A DNA stretch of 64,000 nt, taken from assembly GCF_001039355.2 (NCBI RefSeq), contig NW_019773514.1, positions 783,651-847,650 on the forward strand. Direction: 5' to 3'. The DNA is from Lingula anatina. Its lineage: Eukaryota > Brachiopoda > Lingulata > Lingulida > Lingulidae. Shown piece by piece: positions 12,661-26,100 of this stretch. Under the pieces are notes generated by a model that was given only the letters and a program-made list of their open reading frames with translations, had not been told where the DNA came from and did no database searches. Position 1 is the first letter of the stretch, and every line of letters starts with the position of its first letter. A program made the position numbers and the translations under genes.

Positions 12661-15600
12661 TTTCCCACATCTGTATTGGAATCTAACGATCTGTCATGGC
12701 GGAAAACACGCAAATGCTTTTGGTAAACAGTGGGATGAAGTGGGATCATGGATTAAATATGATTAAGTTTGCTCATTACCTGGAGTGGTGGGTGAAATCC
12801 CAGAGAATCTCCACCTGGTTCTACACGACCTCTTCACACACTTTTCTGCCGTAGTTTTCTCAACGGGACCATGCAGTCTTATGAATTATTGCTGTCTTCT
12901 TGGTTAAATCCTGCTCTCTGTTTCATTTAAAAATCTTCAAAGATAAAATGTTTAAAAAATATATGCATAGTATACAACATGTATTTTTCAAGAATGTTCA
13001 AGATTTTTCTTACTCTTTTAATTTCGTATTTAATTTTACCCCAATAGAGTGAAAGTGTGGAAGAGACGGGTTATTGTTTTTTCTAAAAGAGTGTCCTGTT
13101 TACACATATATTTTGTTTCTCATTTTGTATATTGCTATTTATCATTTAGGAGTTTTAAAATCTCTATGATTTTGTGTTATATTTGAAAACATATTAAAAA
13201 GTGTATTGAAGAGGTATTCACAGGTATTAGCCAATGCCCTTCAATCCAACTCCTCACAATTGGTGAATCAATGTTAAACAAGATTAATAAAATCTGGCAG
13301 CAAATGGGGGCTGCAAAAGCGGCATTGGTATGCCGAAAAAATTATTTTTATCCCGCATGAAGACACCATTGCAAAGAGTGTTGGTGGACCTCTTATGGAG
13401 ATAAAGGATTACATTCAGCAAATGGTGAATCACCTTTTTCATTAAACAGCTTCTGCGAAAATCAGCTGAAGTGTTAAGCATGGGCTTCTGGGAATTTCCA
13501 AATGTCACCCGCGTGAATGTTCTGCTTCATTATCTATCTAGCAGGGTAATAACTTCGCACCATTTTTAGAGTCATTTTTATTACTTATAGAATATGATAA
13601 TGTCCCTGTCTGTCATTGGAACAAAATAACTGCCAAGTTATGCTTTTGACTTAGTTTATATGCATGCTAGTAGTTTTGCATTTTCTGTCTTTCTTTTACA
13701 GGCATGCATATACATGGATACACTCACATGCATGTTCACACACTGGTCGCTCACATTAAACAGCTGTCGAACACATCCACATGTAGGTGCAGGTTTCAAT
13801 TTTGACAAAACCCTGTAAAATGAGGAGGTACTAGTAAGAGAATGATACCATCATAATGAATATTAAGAACTGACCCAAACAAAGTTTAACAAATTTAACA
13901 TTACACCTTGTTAAGTAGAAGCACACAGTGGGGGTGTACTTTTATATAAACCACAAAATACACAAACATCTGAATTTTATCATTAAAAGATCTGTCGAAT
14001 AAGTACACTTTGAAGTTAATAATGCATCTAGGTTGAAAATGGAGGTATTTTAGTCTATAAATGGGACAAGGGTTCCCCTTTCTATTAGTTCTGCACTATG
14101 TGAAATGATGCAGACAACCACAAGCATTTGATGCGGTCTTGTTTCGAATCAAAATGGGTTCTCGTCAATCAAAATATGGCTTAATCTATATTTTAAAAAA
14201 ATGTTTAATGAAAAATAAGGTGCAAATGTCCAAGGTTAAAATTGGGATTATTACATGGAATAATATTTTTTTCACTACTTTACTTTTCCTTTTGGTAATA
14301 CAATTTTTATTTACTTACAATAAATAGGTTTAAAACAGTAGAATGAAGCTTTGCAGTACCCCCCCCCCCCCTTTCTTTTTTTCTTCCTCTTCCATCAATT
14401 CCAATGAAATCCTGTCAGTAAAAAGATAACAAAACAGTCACACTTCTGTTGGATCAATTACAAACAAAAAAGTTTCTCCATGAATTCCCCGTAGATTTTA
14501 GAAAATTAAATGGAAACTGCCAGTTCCTCGCTGATACGCAGATTTATTTTCATGCGACAAAACTGCATGTTATTTTGCGCCGTTCATTTATCATGCGCAG
14601 GTATCGATCTCCTGGGTGTAGGGCCCAGTGCTTATAGTGGGGTGATTTATGTGTCTGTCATTTCTGTGTGATAAACATGTGTCTGATTATGTTGACTAGT
14701 TACCACATAGATGCAGCTTCTTGCCTATCACAAAATTATAGTTTTATGTGTACACTTTCTGTTGGTTTGTTTCTGTATTGTTATGTCAGTGTTCCATGTT
14801 CTTACATGGTTCTTACTATTGGATAACCATGAGCGATGTTTTATTGAAAAGTTGGTGGCAAATTTTGATTGGTCATCTGATAATGATCTAATTTGGATTT
14901 GATTTGGATGTCACGTGGTCATAATTTGTGTCCCACTGGACCTGGATAAAAAAAAAAAACAGGATACAAAGTTTTGCTGCAGTAGTTTTATACACACAAT
15001 ACAGACTGACTTGTGTCATTGGTAACAAAAGATTGGAAATCTCCAAAGCAATAAAAGCTGTATAGATAAAATTTGATTCTGTTATCAAACTTTATTTTTC
15101 CCTTATGCAAATGAAAATCTATTGTATTTTCTTTTTGCCTAAACCCTCTGTACCCCCCCCCCCTCCTCCCCTCCTCCTTGTGCCCTAAGGCATTACACAT
15201 GCCTCGCACACCTTGTTTCTCCAACTTGTCCAAAAAATGGAAATTGCTAAATCACGTATGGGACAAAGTATTATTTTATGGAGAATGTTCTTTACTGCCA
15301 ATCGATTTCTCGTCTTTGTTTCTGCTCCTCCCGTCATTTACCTATCATTCACCGTTCTATGAAGTCCCAGTGGCGTGGCTGTAATTACCCTTCACCCTTA
15401 TCTTTCTATACATGCCCAGCAGAAAAATACTTACTATTAGATACATCTTGCAGCAGATTTTTATATAACTACATTCAAGGGGCCTCTAAAGATTTTTAAG
15501 GGCCTTTGTGCATGGATTTTCAATATGACTGCAGTGTCAGTCATTGGTTTTGTCCCCGTTTTGAATGGTATGGCCAGGAAGGATGATAAAAAATATGATG

Positions 15601-15669
15601 TTATGTTACAACTTCTCAAGCGTTGCTAAATACCTTTACTTTAAATCGTACATCATTTAATACCTGTAG
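12661..15669. other. Non-coding, no gene recognised
   Basis: AT-rich sequence with C-runs at about 14360-14371 and 15153-15162. A somewhat more complex segment near 13290-13510 has a 74-codon open frame on the - strand, but no splice or homology support. Confidence 0.4.
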
Positions 15670-16040
15670 GCTGGAAAAAAAGGGCATTTTCGCGAAACGA
15701 CGCGCGTCTTGGGAATAGCAGTTGATCAATCATGTCTAGAGGATCAGGTGCATGTTACAGTGTTATCTTGTGCGAGGTAGATTTAATACACCTATGAATA
15801 CTGGAGGGGTGATTAAGCTCTCAATAACTCATTTGTTTCCTTAATTGACAAATAATAGGTAGAAGCCATTCCATGTGGTTGATTGCACCTTTGCTGCAAT
15901 GTAATTACCTTTCGTTGTGAGATCGATGCTAAGCAAGGTGGCGTGCTGTGATGTTGCACTATAACTTAATTACCGATTGCGTCCTTGCAATAGATTGATT
16001 GCTGCAAGGATGCGCAGGAGGGGGAATTATAATACCATAA
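15670..16040. promoter_or_regulatory. Candidate cis-regulatory block C
   Basis: A CpG-bearing start (tttcgcgaaacgacgcgcg) followed by CAGGTG near 15746, many ATTA-type words and CTTAATTAC at 15965-15973, the reverse complement of the 9-mer in blocks A and B. Function is inferred only. Confidence 0.2.
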
Positions 16041-16718
16041 TCTGCCTTAGTTATATTAATGAAAATTAAGTAAAAGTGTTTTATGATTCGTATGTGTATG
16101 TATGGTGTAGAATTTCTGTTGGTATATTAATGACCTAGATGCTTTTATGGTTTTAGGTCTGTTTTGTAATCTAAACGGAAATGAAAAATTTTAACTTAAA
16201 ATAGTTTGTTGTGAACAGACAACCTGAAACAGTTTGTTCAAGTTCAAATCTAAAGTCTTTTTAGAAACAATTGAATTGAATGTGTAGAAAACAGGACATA
16301 GAACACAGACCTCAGCCATTCTAGATGATATGCACAGATACTAACAAAGGTACGCCATCTTAAAATGAAAAAAATATTTCAATAAAAAGTCATTGTCATT
16401 CTCAAGCACCATCAATTTGAATGAATTTGTCAACCGCCAGTGAGGCCATTGTAAGGTGTGGCAGTTTTGCTGTGGCGGTTTTGTTTGATGTCTTATTCAG
16501 TGCGCATCCCATTTGTTGTGATAGGAAAGCTGTCTCTAATCTCTCGGGGGAGACATCTCACTTTTGTTTGTCTTTCATTTCTGTTGAGAATGTCATGAAT
16601 TTCTTTTTCTTTTACTTCCCAAAGGGGCACCTGTGTAAGCACACTTTCTAATGTCATTTCTTGTATCAACAAATGGACAGGAATGTCACACCGAATTGGC
16701 CTTTATTCAGGTGCCTTG

Positions 16719-16790
16719 CACCCCCCCCCCCCCCCCCACGCACACACACACACACACACAAAAGAGAGAAAGAAAGAAAGAAAAGAAAAG
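16719..16790. repeat. Poly-C / (CA)n / (GAAA)n compound microsatellite
   Basis: A C-run near 16721-16738 is followed directly by a CA repeat and then GAAA-like repeats. Confidence 0.85.
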
Positions 16791-17160
16791 GGAAATATTT
16801 GTCACCATCTGTACCTATATTCAAAGATAAGGTGTAACTTGCTAATACACAGACCGTCAGCTCCAGGAAATTTTATTCATGGAAATTATCTACCTTCATT
16901 TGCCATTCTAATCAGTTAATTTTCCCAGTAATTTAACAATTGCTTTCCCTGACAGTACAAATTATTATTCATGCCACCTGAAAGGCTGGATTACCTGGAG
17001 CAAGAGAGCAGGTTGACTTCATTACCCAGAGGCAGGGCTGCACATCTCTCATCTGCTTATGACTTGAATTGGAAGATTTTTGTGTGTTTTTGTCAATGCC
17101 ATCGTGTGCATAAATTGAACGAATGACAAAATTTCAGAATTGATTAAAGTATTTGTCTTT

Positions 17161-17559
17161 TTATCTTTTCAGTTTTTAAAAGGGTTTTGTAAGCATAAAC
17201 ATTCTTCATGATCAAGAGTATATAAAAAATGTGTTAAAAGGCATAGAACAGTAAAAGATAAATTTCATCTATTTAATTCCTAATTTTCAATTGCAACATG
17301 CACATTCGCACATCTCAAGTGTGGCATTTGTTTCTGAAAAAAAAAAACAGGTAAAACAAGTATTTATCTTTGCTAGATAAACGGGCTTTGTATCTTCTGT
17401 GAAAACATCATAAGAATACATACACAGTTTTTATTTAAAATGTTATCATTCCTGTTATAACATCTGTAGCAGGTGGCACTTCAAGCCAGTGTTGTGGAAG
17501 TTTATCCATATTTTGAGACCCTTGCTGTAAGAGTTTTGCCAGAAACCTGTCAAAACATG
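17161..17559 (+). repeat. Direct duplication, copy 1 (about 400 bp)
   Basis: This block is repeated almost base for base at 17912-18310, offset about 751 bp. I count about ten substitutions or small indels, roughly 97% identity. The right end falls beside the single N at 17560, so an assembly artefact from two haplotypes is possible. Confidence 0.9.
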
Positions 17560-17911
17560 NGGTCCTGAAACTGTAATCTTATTGAAGGGGTGGATTGAGA
17601 CCATCTTCTGGGTCTTCCGGAAGACAGTCAGGTTATTAAGTTTATATTGACTGGTATCTATTTTTTTTTGTTGGAACACCATCAAAATGGAGGATGGATC
17701 AACATAGATACTTTGTAATACTGTCAGAAAATATCTCTGGGTCCGCTCCTGTTATTGACCATGTTACCTGTTGTGCAAGATTAAAATTCAGTGTTGACTG
17801 ACAGTGCTATTATAAGCATTATTTATTATTGCATCAAAATTGACAAAATGACCTTTTTTGCATCTTTATTTTCTGTTTTTTGTCTGTACATTTGACAGCT
17901 TTGCTGCCTTG

Positions 17912-18310
17912 TTATCTTTTCAGTTTTTAAAAGGGTTTTGTAAGCATAAACATTCATCATGATCAAGAGTATATAACAAAATGTGTTAAAAGGCACAGAA
18001 CAGTAAAAGATAAATTTCATCTATTTAATTCCTACTTTTCAATTGCAACATGCACATTTGCACATCTCAAGTGTGGCATTTGTTTCTGAAAAAAAAAAAC
18101 AGGTAAAACAAGTATTTATCTTTGCTAGATAAACGGGCTTTGTATCTTCTATGAAAACATCATAAGAATACATACACAGTTTTTATTTAAAATGTTATCA
18201 TTCCTGTTATTACATCTGTAGCAGGTGGCACTTCCAGCCAGTGTTGTGGAAGTTTATCCATATTTTGAGACCCTTGCTGTAAGAGTTCTGCCAGAAACCT
18301 GTCAAAACAC
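17912..18310 (+). repeat. Direct duplication, copy 2 (about 400 bp)
   Basis: Second copy of the 17161-17559 block in the same orientation. Neither copy encodes a recognisable protein. Confidence 0.9.
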
Positions 18311-20680
18311 GTTGGTTTGAGTAAAGAACATGTATGAAAGGAGAGAGAGGTATTGTTTGAATTTTTCCAGCTCTGTTTTTGCAGGAAGAAGAACAGACTG
18401 CTGCGTCATCCCTGTCACTTGATTTTTAAAAACTGATATAATATTTTTGATGGAATATTTTGAAATTTTTGACAGTTTCAGTGAGGTATGGTAGTGCATA
18501 GGCTAGGTCTGACAAGTTTTTCATTTTTTTTTTTTTTTTTTTTTTTCAAATGTGTGCAAGTAGAAACTTTAATGTTATAAGACACATTTTGCTTCTTTTA
18601 TGAAACTTGTCTGCCACATTAATATGGATAAGACTACATAAGTTCAATACTTAAAAACGGACTAATAAATAGACATCATGACAATCAAATATATACATAA
18701 TAACAGAAATAAAAAAAAATCCTGCAAATGTTGAAAAATACACAGTGAGAAACCTTTCACTTTCACAAACGCAAAAAATGCAAATGACATTAAATGTAGT
18801 TTGGAGTATATTTCCACTTGGTTGAATAATGTCATTTATGTGCAGCTCAGCTAAGTGTGTAATTAAAAATACCTGGGGTTACCAGTTGTAGGAAATTAAA
18901 ACCATGGAGGTATCTGACCTCTTGTACACATGCTATTGATTGTTAGTTCAAATAAGATCCATTAAATTGTTTTTAAAAAATGACTAGACATAATACCGCT
19001 TAAAATGATGTAAGGAGTGGTTTCATTACTTCATTTTCATTTATTTATTGTATTTTTTTATGTTATTTTTTACTTATTGGTTAATTGTTCAATTTTATAA
19101 AGCAAACATCTTAAACTGATGTTATGGATTTATGTGTAAAACCCAAGTTGAATGTGGTGACAAATATTTCACAAGTCAAGAGACTTAATTTGTGTTATTC
19201 AGATCATTATTTTTATACATTCTGTCAAAAAGGCTGTTCATTGAGATGTCTTTTGAAAGGAGAAAAGTGGACATTACGATTTACTACATTTAAGCATTTA
19301 CTGTCTCGCCTCCTGTGGCGTAAAGAGTGGGAAAGGCTATAACGCAGCATGACCTACAGGAGCGAATTAAGTCCTCATATTTGTGTCTCAGTTTTCAGTA
19401 GTTATCACTTCTACTTCTTGTTTTCACCTCAAGTGTCCTTGCTATCATTTCAATAATTCTTGAATCAAAATGGGGACAATTGCTTCAGGTTTTGAAATAA
19501 ATTCAACTCATGTTTCCGGTATTTTGACAAACAGTCATCATTATTGTCCAAGTAATATTTTTCTTTTTCAAAGTTACTGTCCTTATCCACCTAAAAATAA
19601 GTAACAATCTAAAAGTGATTTTTGTAACCAGTTACATATTCTTCCATATTCTGTCTTTACTATCAACCTTTACATTGGCTTCACATCACAGTTCTTTACC
19701 TATAAAACACAGCAATTTTTTTCGCAGAGATAATTTATAGCCAGAGACATTGTCTCCTTAGCGATAAAGATGTATCTTTTACTTCCAGTTTCCCTTGTTG
19801 TGTGCTAAGGTTTCAGATACCTTGGCGCCAGTGGTCCACATTAAAATGTCATGTATGGAGGAATGCCATTTGTATGGCTGCTATATCGCAGGGGCAGGGT
19901 ACCTTTTATAATCTGGAACTGCCTGTACCTCCTTCAACAGATGTTTGTTGGAGATATTGTAACTCTCTGTTGTTTCCTCTTAATTGGTTTATCAATTATC
20001 TAAATATGTTGAGTTTGCAGATTTATTCCCCTAACAGGTTTCTCCCACTCTTTGCATTTTGTTGAATTCAGGTTCCAACTAAGATTTAACCTATGCAATA
20101 ATCTCACTGAGTTGTTTATTTTAAGGGATATCAAAATCAGCTTCAGGCCACTGTGTCTTTAATCTCACACTAACCACAGGTATATAGTGTGTGGAATTAA
20201 CTGTGGTATCAGTGGAGACTAGTTTGGAATCGCCTGTAGACCAGAAAGGCATTTTTATCAGGTTGAAACAATAGGTGTAGCCATCATGTGAGAGCATGTG
20301 GTGGTGAAGTGACATTTAATCAGTACACACAGTTCCAGGATACCTTGCCAACAGTTCTCATGTATAGGTGTCTGGTCTGTATCCATCGTTTTCCCCTATT
20401 GGATAGTCATAGTGGCCCCAGCTGTGTGTAACTATTGATAATATAAAGAATAGGTGTTCTGTGTCAGTGCCCTTTCAGTGCTCAAGTTAAAAACCCAAAT
20501 GGCCTGCAGATGCATAACTAACATATAAGATGAAGGGATACCTTTTTCCAGTTCAGCTAAAGGTCCACCTCTGCTTGGCTTATCATCTTCTCAAAACAAT
20601 AGGTACTCAACCTGACTACCTCGCCAGACAGAAACCACAGGGGTTTCCTGTTTGTTATCCTCAATATCATCTTTGTTGTA

Positions 20681-20763
20681 TTTGAGAAAGGTTATGAGTA
20701 AGAAAGTACTAGGTGTATGTTTTATTTGAGAAAGGCTCTGAGTAAGAGGTACTAGGTATGTGG
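20681..20763. repeat. Imperfect 44-bp tandem duplication
   Basis: tttgagaaaggttatgagta at 20681 recurs in diverged form from 20725 (tttgagaaaggctctgagta). Confidence 0.75.
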
Positions 20764-22351
20764 AGATAACAATGCGCTCTCCCACCTATTTTATAGCCAT
20801 GTGGTTGGGAGAGCCCACTGCTCACGCTGGCGGCTCTGCAGGTGGTTATCTGGTCATGGAAAAGTTTCAGCCAAGGGAGTTCTAATAAATAGTAATAAAT
20901 TATTAATTATTTTTCACCAAACCCTCAAACAATGTTTTTGTTTTGATTTCTCAGAAATTGAAAGTTTTGTTCATTATATTCTAAAGAAGAAATTGCCTTG
21001 GGTTTTTCCCCCCAGATTTTGAACTAATTTGGATAGCAATGGTGTTTGAAATCTATATATGTATATATAAATTTCTTTAGTCAAAATATAGCATTATGAA
21101 TTGAGTGCTAATTAATTGTATTGAATACTAAAACTGAAACTAATGCCATTTTGATAGAAATCAAATGAGCTCAGGTGATCCTTTGCAGACAAAAAGCTAC
21201 AAAATTTGCAACTGTATTGCCTAAAATTTAGTATGGATGAAAAATTCATGTCTGTGATTCACTGAACTCAAATCCAGGGGGTGTATGTTACATCAAGGCA
21301 AACTCTGCAAGGTACCTCTCCACAAAATGACAGCAACAAAAGTAAACAAACCCAAGGTGACAGAAAGTCATGTGTGCCTGTCCATGCTGATGAAAAAAGT
21401 CAGCCAGTGATTGGCAAGATATCTGCGTCACAGGAATAACTGGAGAATATTGAGAAATGAAAATTCCACGTGTGCAATGACATGGCGGGCTGGGGGTCAG
21501 AAAGGGAGGCGCCTTGTTAAAATTCCAAGGTGGCAAAGATACCTTGGAAAAGGTAGTAGCACAGCTCACGTTTCGTTAAACAGAGCTTGGGCATAATTGA
21601 ATTAATAGAGACCCAGTTCTTTTGGGATATGATAACCAAATGAGTAATCCACGAGTGTGGCACTGATGGTCTGGGATGGGCCCCACCTCTGGGTATTTCA
21701 GCTGGTATTACACCTTTAGGGTAGATCACAGTTTACACTACCCCTGGGAACAGTTTATTTTATCAAGAAGATAAAGTTTTATGGAGCTTTTCACCTAGAA
21801 AGTGTGTTTATTTTATTTGAGGGATAGAATTCATTAAAATGTTTCACCTTTAAGGAGCTGCTGTGCCCCTGGAGGGCGAAGACTTGACACACGGCAGAAA
21901 GATTAGGTGTGCTGCGTTTACAGGAGAGGGGTACTTAAGGGGATTGAATGTTGCACCTATAAAGACTGTGTCTGCCTATTGCACTCAGTGGCTGTCTCAG
22001 GCCTCCCTGACTGCCACATACAGTCTCTCTCTGTCTGTCTGTCTATTTGTCTGTCTGGATTGGCTCCTAGGCTCCTGGGTGTCCCAGAGGGATATGGTGA
22101 GATGGCAGTGTTTATAGGGGCTGGAACATACACGTTTCAGGTGCCCCAATATTTCATCAGACTCTCACCCAAGTTCAAACATGTAGAACACATGGGGTTC
22201 ATTTTAATATGCAACAAACAGTTCTCATGCACACAAACACATGCACACACACACAAACACAGGCACGCACGTATGCATGCATGCACAGAGATACACAAAG
22301 ACACAGGTATGCAGAATCAAAAGCACACCTTGCAAGCCCAAAGAAGAAAAC

Positions 22352-22417
22352 GTAAATTCACAGCTTAAAAGTTGAAACAGCTCTGTAAATTCACAGCTTA
22401 AAAGTTGAAACAGCTCT
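22352..22417. repeat. Perfect 33-bp tandem duplication
   Basis: The unit beginning gtaaattcacagcttaaaag is present twice head to tail (22352-22384 and 22385-22417). Confidence 0.95.
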
Positions 22418-23138
22418 GTCAAGTAAGATTATTTTAAAACTTGCCTGGGTGGTTCAGGAGCCAGTGTACCGAGAAAAAAAATTAAATTCCTTCAAGAGTT
22501 TCAATCCATACATTCCACCCAGGGGCAATGGAATGATCTAAGTTTTGTGACATATCAGCAACAGTTGCATTGTGCAACAACTCTAACCAAGTTTTAAATG
22601 TCTCTCTTGAAACTTGGGGAAATAAATCACCAAAGTTGACACCATCTTGATATGTATAATTACACCAATCTCAAATCAAGTAGCCATCCACTGATGTTTA
22701 TCTGTTGATTTATGGCATGGTCTGGTTTCAGGTAAGCTGACAGGTACAAACTGTTTCAGGTATTTGTTCATTAAGTTTACCTTGGTATTTTACCCTTTAC
22801 CAGGAATGTTTTCTTTCAACTCACATACTTGTCTCATTATGTAGTAGCTGCTGGTGAATGATCAACATATCTACTAGTAAGTGTTTATTTATTTGGATGA
22901 TGTTTGAGATACCTGGGGGGGATTGGTTTGGGGGGTAAAGGGAGAGATGAGTCCGTGTGTTGAACTCAATGGCTATCTTAATGAACTCCCTCTCTATGCC
23001 ATTGCCACCCACAGTAGATGTCTCTGGGGAGCTGTTAGGCTTGTTAGTCTCATCTGGTGCTACTACTTCAGAGGTGCTGGTGCTTCTGAGGTGCAGTAGG
23101 CAAGATGCACAGGCAAGGTAGGAGATGGGGGGATGGTG

Positions 23139-23163
23139 CTCTCTCTCTCTCTCTCTCTCTCTC
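23139..23163. repeat. (CT)n microsatellite
   Basis: Uninterrupted CT dinucleotide run. Confidence 0.9.
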
Positions 23164-26100
23164 TGTTGTGAAGTCTTCTTTTTTGTGACCACAGGTTTTC
23201 CATTTATTTAACAGTGGTAGAGGCATGTGACAGTGACTTGCAAGAGTTGTTTTTTATCTCCTTTTTTGTCCTCCTTTATCATGTCAAGTCATGTGATAAA
23301 TCATGTGACCAAGAATGCTGTGTGTTTTTTTGTTTCAATAGATGCATTTTTAAGTGACTTGTTAGGAGCATGGAATTAATACACTATAACCACATGGCTT
23401 TATAAAACAGTTTTTGACGTCATTCGCATGCACTATAAATGGATACAAAATTGACATTCTAGTTCTGGAGAATATTTACTTTAAAAGTGATAATGCATAT
23501 AAAGTGAAAACTTATATGGTTTTGAAAGAAAACCTGGTTGTCCGTCCTAGTTGTTGGTAATTTGCTGTTATGTGTCATTTACTCATGACCTTACTGCAGA
23601 AATAATTGTTAACTACTTGTTGATGATATCATAATGCAAGTAAGTAATGTTTGAGGTCGTGTAGATGAGGCCTTTCAAGTATTTTACAGGGATTGTTTTC
23701 ATCGTCCAAGTTCTGGTTTGAAAAATTCATTTTTTCACTTTGAAGCTTTAATGGCCTTGTCCCTTTGAAAGTTCAGACACCAGAATGGTTATGTCTGAAA
23801 ACTGTTTCTGAGCCGTCTTTAATTTGTAGGTGGCTTGTCAACTGAATATTTGCATGAGCGGGTAGACATCAGACGGTGAGCTAACGCAAGAAAAGTTGAT
23901 ACTGTTAAGCTGTCAAGTTGTCACAATATACTTTCTCATAAACACCTTTATAACTATGAAGCAAAGTTGTCTATAAGGCTTAACTACTGCACTCACCAAA
24001 TATTAACTCTTTTGTGTAGACATAACATATGAGTTTGATAAAGCCACAGGAAAAATACATCACATATAGAAGTAAGCATACAGCTTAGACAAGTTTGTTC
24101 TGAAGGAAGGGTGGTAGCCATTCAAATGTACTGTTCCAATCTTTCTAACTTTTAGTGTGAGATTTCAAGAAAATAATTAATTGACAATGCATAGCAAAAA
24201 AAGAGTTGTATACACCTTTGAAAGGATATGTCAAGCGGAAGGAAGGGTGGCGGTAGTTTTAGATTCCACTATTATTTACTAAAAATAGAAAGAACTTAGG
24301 TACAGAGCGCTGTCAAATTAATTATACTTGAATGCCAAGGATATGATACAGTTCTTGACAGTTGCCAGTGACATCAGAAGTGATTGAAAATGATAAATTT
24401 TGATTTTGAAATAGGCACCAAAATGTATCTAAAGATAAAACATAAAGAAGAGAATGATAGTGCAACTGTGCTGAAACATTTGGTTGATAGGGAGGGAGAC
24501 CTGTTTGGAAACCAGCTTGCTCCATGCTTGAGTAAAAACCACAAACTAACCACCTCAAACCCAACAGTGTGTCATACTATACAAGCAATTCCAACCCAGA
24601 TCCCCATTAAAAGGTACACACAGTTCCAGTCTTCCAAGGTGTTTCCCACACTCAGCAGATAAACACTGATGCCCTGTTATATAAATAAGCAGCAATGCAT
24701 GGTAAATAAGAGCAGCAGGAGCCAGGGAGATTGATGGGCAAGGTGGTTTTGCAGGGGACAGAGCACCTGCAAACAGAATATTAACTTACACCCTGTGGGT
24801 CAGGGTCATTGACCCAAAGATGGTGGTGTGATCCTGACAGTCAGTGGTTGAAGAAGACCTGCAGACTCAAGAGATGGGCATCGTCACTCAGGGTGTGTGG
24901 TTTTTTTGACAATCTAATTGTGAGCTTTGTTTATAAGAAAAACTGTTAGATCTCATTTGTTTAGCAGATTTTGAATTGAGGTGTCTTAATTTTTTTTCTT
25001 TGTGAAACTTGTAATTGACAATAATGTTCTTTTACGTATGTTAAGGGCAAACATCCTAATTAGAAGTTGTTATGTTCCAAAATCTGGCACATAACAAATA
25101 GCATCTTTCATACACGTAATAATTGTGTGCTTGGCGGCAGCTGGATAAAAATTGATCAAAGTATCACTGCACTGTTTGGGAGCTGTATCCTTAAATTTAA
25201 CAAGAAGAAACAACTTGTCTCAGTAGTGTTCTGGCACAGGCAGTTGCTTTAACCTTAGAACATACCTAGATTTGGAGAGATCTTTTATTTTGACAAATCT
25301 AAGACATTTGAAAGAGTGACATTTTAGGTTGAAGTTTGTGTAAGAATGAGAGGATGTTGAGACTGTTTGATAGTATCAACACAGACCGTCTGGCTGCAGG
25401 GGCCAGTTGTACAAAAGAATGGAAAATTGGTCCAAACTTTAAGATGGAAATCTTGGGTCTACTATGGCCTAGGACAAATCAGTAGTAGTCAACTTAAATG
25501 AAATATTGAGCCTTTTTCTCTCAAAAAAAAAGGAAGTGGTTTTGGTTTTGACCAAAAGTCACTTTAGTATAGTGATCTGCTGATAATTTATCCAAAATTG
25601 AAGGGGGAATTGAAGTTGTCCCAGATTTTGGTCTCAAAGTTAAGAGTAGCTATCGGTCAAAAACTGGCCTTGTGAAAACCAGCTTCAGGGGGATTACTGC
25701 ACCAAAGTAGCAGACTTTCCCAACCTGACACATCCAGTAGACCCAGCCAGTTGTTGGACACTGTGTAGTAAAAAATGAATGGGAAATTACTATATTTGGT
25801 TACATTATGATTGTCAGTACTGTAACTTATTAGTCAAAGGCATTGTGTTATGACAGGTCAGTAGAAAAAAGGACGAATAACTAGTTATGATTGGGTTTGG
25901 TTTATGAACCAAAAAATGATGAAATGTCCCCTTAAAGGATGCTTTTAGCTAAATCTAATGTTTTGTTTTATCCAAACCTTTCAATAAAATTGGTTTAGTT
26001 AAAATAATTGTCTTTATCCATTAAACAAATAGGTTAACATGGAATAAAGGCATTGGTTCTAAACAAAACTGGATGAGAAAGAGAAAACCAGGTAAAACTG

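Noticed and set aside
21907-22368. 153-codon open frame, + strand
   Set aside because: Made largely of CTGT and CA repeats translated as Ser/Cys/Leu and His/Thr runs; no domain, splice context or codon character.
22821-23192. 123-codon open frame, - strand
   Set aside because: Contains a GA microsatellite read as Arg-Glu repeats and no recognisable family; treated as chance.
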